NCBI GenBank assembly: GCA_021841725.1
Contig: JAKCEC010000061.1
Coordinates: 1-7,496 of the forward strand
Source: Actinomycetes bacterium
GTDB taxonomy: Bacteria; Actinomycetota; Acidimicrobiia; Acidimicrobiales; RAAP-2
Reading direction: 5' to 3'
Length of the DNA stretch: 7,496 bases
In this document: positions 5,290-7,496 of the stretch, piece by piece
Position numbering within the stretch: the first letter of the stretch is position 1
How the letters are laid out: each line of letters opens with the position of its first letter
The notes under the pieces: model-generated
Told to the model about the DNA's origin: nothing
The model's database searches: none
The model's input: the letters and a program-made list of their open reading frames with translations, nothing else
Translations under genes and position numbers: made by a program

Positions 5290-5877
5290 TCACCCGGGAC
5301 CCCCGCGCGGGTGGAGGGATTCGCCACGGGCGAGCATGTCGACGTACTCGGCCAACTTGCGTTCGCGCGTCGCCGCGCGCTTCACGGCGTTGAGTCGGAA
5401 GACGACGGCGTAGCGGTTCGCTGCGTCTAACTGGTCGAACGTCACCGCGGCGGCGTGATTGGTGGCGAGCGCCTGCGCCAGATCGGGCGGGATTTGCAGG
5501 TCGGCCTGGCCGCGGTACGCCGTCTGCCACCGTCCTCGCGCCTGGGCGGCGTCGACGGCCGCGATACCCGCCGGCCGCATCCGTCCGCTCTCGCTTAGGC
5601 GCGCGACGTGCTCGACGTTCCGAGCGGACCAGAGACTGTCGGGTCGACGCCGCGTGAAACGCTGGCGATAGCTGTGGTCGTCACGTCGGGCGATCTGCCC
5701 ATCGATCCAACCGAAGCACAACGCCTCGTCCAACGCTTGCGCGTAGGTCAAGGTCGTCGTCTGACCGCCCTTCTTGTGCAGCACCAGCCAGACGCCCGGG
5801 TGGTCGCCGTGGTGAACGTCAAGCCAGGCGCGCCACGCCTCGACGTCGACCACCAGCAACTCGGCGAGATCGCTCAC
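5290..5877 (-). CDS. YdeI/OmpD-associated family protein
   Basis: A 195-residue soluble protein of the YdeI/OmpD-associated family, whose members are often annotated as bacteriocin-protection proteins; the biochemical function is not established to my knowledge. Diagnostic blocks are VWLVLHKKG (29-37), LTYAQALDEALCFGWIDGQ (43-61), YRQRFTRRRPDSLWSARN (70-87), the AGIAAVDAAQARGRWQTAY helix (103-121) and the Lys/Arg-rich C-terminal helix RLNAVKRAATRERKLAEYV (161-179). All are present in the usual order and the length is typical, so the gene looks intact. There is no signal peptide or membrane segment. The GTG start is fixed by an in-frame TAG twelve bases upstream, which is part of TAGGGT, a candidate -10 box. 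It is divergent from the secreted phospholipase D-like gene (129-bp gap) and convergent with lgt (43-bp gap), so it is transcribed alone. Confidence 0.9.
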   Translation of the reverse strand: MSDLAELLVVDVEAWRAWLDVHHGDHPGVWLVLHKKGGQTTTLTYAQALDEALCFGWIDGQIARRDDHSYRQRFTRRRPDSLWSARNVEHVARLSESGRMRPAGIAAVDAAQARGRWQTAYRGQADLQIPPDLAQALATNHAAAVTFDQLDAANRYAVVFRLNAVKRAATRERKLAEYVDMLARGESLHPRGGPG

Positions 5878-5883
5878 GGCGCA

Positions 5884-5889
5884 ACCCTA
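5884..5889 (-). promoter_or_regulatory. TAGGGT, candidate leaderless -10 box for the YdeI-family gene
   Basis: Minus-strand TAGGGT, then TGCGCC, then GTG 5877. The hexamer and spacing are identical to those before the flavin reductase gene. No Shine-Dalgarno lies at proper distance and no clear -35 box is visible. Confidence 0.5.
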
Positions 5890-5994
5890 CCGCGGGGCTG
5901 TCGCGTCGACGCTGGTCGAGATGGTGGCGTCGCGGTGGGTCGAGGGTCCCCGGGCGCGGTTGGGCGAGATCACCCGCGCGTCACGGCCACGAGG

Positions 5995-6000
5995 TAGACA
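5995..6000 (+). promoter_or_regulatory. TAGACA, weak leaderless -10 candidate for the PLD-like gene
   Basis: TAGACA is followed by CGAAGG and GTG 6007. Its spacing equals the other candidate boxes but the final T is missing. A GAGG at 5991-5994 is twelve bases from the GTG, a little far for a ribosome binding site, and GAAGG directly touches the start codon. The TAG is also an in-frame stop that prevents an earlier start. Confidence 0.3.
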
Positions 6001-6006
6001 CGAAGG

Positions 6007-6996
6007 GTGCAGCGGATCAGAATCGTCGTGGCGGGTGCGTTGCTCCTCCTCACGGTGGTGCCCGCGAGCGCGGCGGCGCACGGGGAGCGCGCTAGTTCGG
6101 TCGTCGACGACGTCTACGTGGAGCCGGCCAGCGGCGTCGGATTCCTGAGTGCCGCCATCGCCAGCGCCCGACGCGACCTCGACCTCTCAATGTACGAATT
6201 GCGAGACCCGGCGCTCGAGGGCGACCTCGTACGCGCGGCCCACCGCGGGGTACGGGTGCGGGTCCTGTTAAACGCCGCCTACTACGGTGAGCGCGAGAAT
6301 TCTGACGCCGCGCGCGTGTTGAGTGGCGGCGGGGTCCACGTGACGTGGGCCCCGCGCGGTCAGATCTTCCACGCGAAGTACCTGGTCGTCGACAATCGAC
6401 GCGTCTACCTGGGTACCGGCAATCTGGTCGAGTACTACTACTCGTCGACGCGAGATTTTTGGGTCCTCGACCAGAACGCGGGTGACGTCGCGGCGGTGGA
6501 GCGGACGTTCAGTGGTGACGTTCACGCGCAGTCCCTCGCCACGGTGACCCACGGTGGCCTCGTCTGGAGTCCGGGCGCGACCGGCGCACTCCTCTCAATC
6601 ATCGACGGAGCGCGCCGCACGTTACTGGTGGAGAACGAGGAGATGCGCGATGCGACCATCGAGGACGCACTGGCCGCGGACGCTCGGCGGGGCGTTCGCG
6701 TCGACGTCGTGATGGTGAAGTCGGGCCGGTACCTGAGTGAGTTACGCGACCTCGCGCGCCACGGCGTGCGCGTGTGGCTCGTGCCCTCGTCGCCGATCTA
6801 TCTTCACGCCAAGGTCATCTGCGCAGACTGCTCGAGCACGGACGCCACACTCTTCGTCGGTAGCCAAAACTTCTCCTATTCGTCCCTCGACGACAACCGC
6901 GAACTCGGCGTGATCACCCACTCCGGCGTCGCCGTTACCACGGTCACGCGCGCGATCGCGTCCGACATCAGCGCCGCTACGCGCCTCACCCCCTAG
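6007..6996 (+). CDS. Secreted phospholipase D-like protein with two HKD motifs
   Basis: Member of the phospholipase D superfamily, which includes PLD, cardiolipin synthases and Nuc-type nucleases; all act through a phospho-histidine intermediate. Of 329 residues, 1-24 look like a signal peptide (basic RIR, hydrophobic VVAGALLLLTVV, then ASAAA), so the protein is likely exported. Two HxKxxxxD motifs are complete: His122/Lys124/Asp129 followed by GTGN, and His267/Lys269/Asp274 followed by VGSQN. Repeat 1 spans about 35-180 and repeat 2 about 185-325, each with an ALEGDLVRAAHRGVRVRVLLN or ALAADARRGVRVDVVMV strand-helix unit. The two-repeat form in one chain matches bacterial PLD-like and cardiolipin synthase-like proteins, but there are no membrane anchors as in cardiolipin synthase. 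The target may be phospholipid or nucleic acid; the sequence does not decide. GTG 6007 is the first start after an in-frame TAG. Its stop shares CTAG with the convergent PemK-like gene. Confidence 0.88.
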   Translation: MQRIRIVVAGALLLLTVVPASAAAHGERASSVVDDVYVEPASGVGFLSAAIASARRDLDLSMYELRDPALEGDLVRAAHRGVRVRVLLNAAYYGERENSDAARVLSGGGVHVTWAPRGQIFHAKYLVVDNRRVYLGTGNLVEYYYSSTRDFWVLDQNAGDVAAVERTFSGDVHAQSLATVTHGGLVWSPGATGALLSIIDGARRTLLVENEEMRDATIEDALAADARRGVRVDVVMVKSGRYLSELRDLARHGVRVWLVPSSPIYLHAKVICADCSSTDATLFVGSQNFSYSSLDDNRELGVITHSGVAVTTVTRAIASDISAATRLTP

Positions 6997-7496
6997 AGCA
7001 GGGCGTTCCATTCCTGATCACTCAACGCGCCCACCCGGTTGACCTCGGCGTCGGGACCCACCACGCTGCGCGCCACGTCGATATAGGAGACGTGGTCGAG
7101 ACCGAGGCGTCGCCACGGTGAGAAGAGACTGCGCGTCGGCGAGGCGTGAGTGTAGATGCCGCGCACCAGCAGACCCTCCGGCGATGCCGCCACCACGAGG
7201 GCGGGGCGAATCTTGGACTGCTGTTCCTCAATGGTCGGATCGACGGCGTCGAAGGCCACCTCGGTCGTCACGACCCACCCCGCCCACGGGTGGGTGGGGT
7301 CGAAGACGGCGGCCTCCGAGGGTGTGAGAATCGCGGGGCGACGCGTCACCTCGGGGGGCGCAACGTCCGCCGCGTTCCCTGGCGTGGCGCGCACGATCTC
7401 GCGGGACGCGGGAGCGGACTTCTTCTTGTCGGGCTTGCTGCGCGACGGCGTCCTCTCGGCCTTGGCCTTCGCCGCCGCGGCGTGCTTGCGCGCCTT
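6993..7496 (-). CDS. PemK/MazF-like domain protein with Lys/Ala-rich N-terminal region (5' end outside window)
   Basis: The frame is open from the right edge to the TAG at 6995-6993, giving 167 residues without a start; a GTG at 7394 exists but the frame continues past it. Residues 1-34 are low-complexity and basic (8 Lys, 4 Arg, 9 Ala), starting KARKHAAAAKAKAER and including DKKKSAPAS. A Pro-rich linker follows, then a domain (about 71-167) with MazF/PemK features: GWVV (73-76), the K-x-RPALVV strand (Arg97-Pro98), IYTHAS (114-119) with Thr116 where MazF has its Ser/Thr, LGLDHVSYIDVARSVV, and a closing VGALSDQEWNALL. In MazF toxins these Arg and Thr positions form the RNA-cleaving site. No antitoxin is in view; a partner could lie beyond the edge. 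A basic tail is unusual for MazF, so this may be a nucleic-acid-binding relative rather than a toxin. Assignment rests on motif order, not on a search. Confidence 0.65.
   Translation of the reverse strand, partial: KARKHAAAAKAKAERTPSRSKPDKKKSAPASREIVRATPGNAADVAPPEVTRRPAILTPSEAAVFDPTHPWAGWVVTTEVAFDAVDPTIEEQQSKIRPALVVAASPEGLLVRGIYTHASPTRSLFSPWRRLGLDHVSYIDVARSVVGPDAEVNRVGALSDQEWNALL

Noticed and set aside
5910..5947. Direct repeats GGTCGAG in the spacer between the YdeI-family and PLD-like genes
   Set aside because: Seven-base matches in GC-rich DNA are expected by chance and are not arranged around a promoter in a convincing way.
1..7496. Defence system, prophage, insertion sequence or CRISPR array
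   Set aside because: No transposase, integrase, terminal repeats, spacer arrays or linked defence genes; the MazF-like and PLD-like genes are convergent neighbours, not an operon.

Overview
This is a GC-rich, gene-dense chromosomal window with ten protein genes, two of them cut by the window edges. I see no rRNA, tRNA, CRISPR array, insertion sequence or phage gene. High GC, frequent GTG starts, probable leaderless transcripts, a MutY ending in a winged-helix-like tail, and an NlpC/P60 hydrolase with a Cys-His-Glu triad all point to an actinobacterium. Acidimicrobiia is my best guess, but the sequence alone cannot fix the class.

Left (1-1341): the 3' third of an oligopeptidase B gene (ptrB) on the + strand. 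It converges on a minus-strand gene for a two-span membrane protein of unknown function, and the two stop codons share one CTAG.

Middle-left (1342-3184, minus strand): read in transcription order, a small DUF6941-like protein, then mutY (adenine glycosylase), then a flavin reductase-like protein. The last two are only a few bases apart. The flavin reductase gene may also have its own promoter on top of the mutY stop codon.

Middle (3185-5246, + strand): a 149-bp divergent control region, then a secreted coiled-coil NlpC/P60 peptidoglycan hydrolase, then, 2 bases later, a divergent Lgt-family lipoprotein diacylglyceryl transferase. This pair forms a cell-envelope operon.

Right (5247-7496): a minus-strand YdeI/OmpD-associated family gene, divergent from a + strand gene for a secreted protein with two phospholipase D (HKD) motifs. 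That gene converges, again through a shared CTAG, on a minus-strand PemK/MazF-like gene. The latter has a Lys/Ala-rich N-terminal region that runs off the right edge.

The most interesting signal is regulatory. At five gene starts a TAGNNN hexamer (TANNNT at four) sits 6-7 bases before the start codon, as expected for a -10 box making leaderless mRNA. Seven of ten genes end in TAG, which is unusual for high-GC DNA. Individual oddities are a MutY iron-sulfur loop one residue short (C-x5-C-x2-C-x5-C), an Lgt lacking residues considered near-invariant, a possible 8-codon leader ORF, and the MazF-like protein's basic tail. I found no convincing new defence or mobile system.
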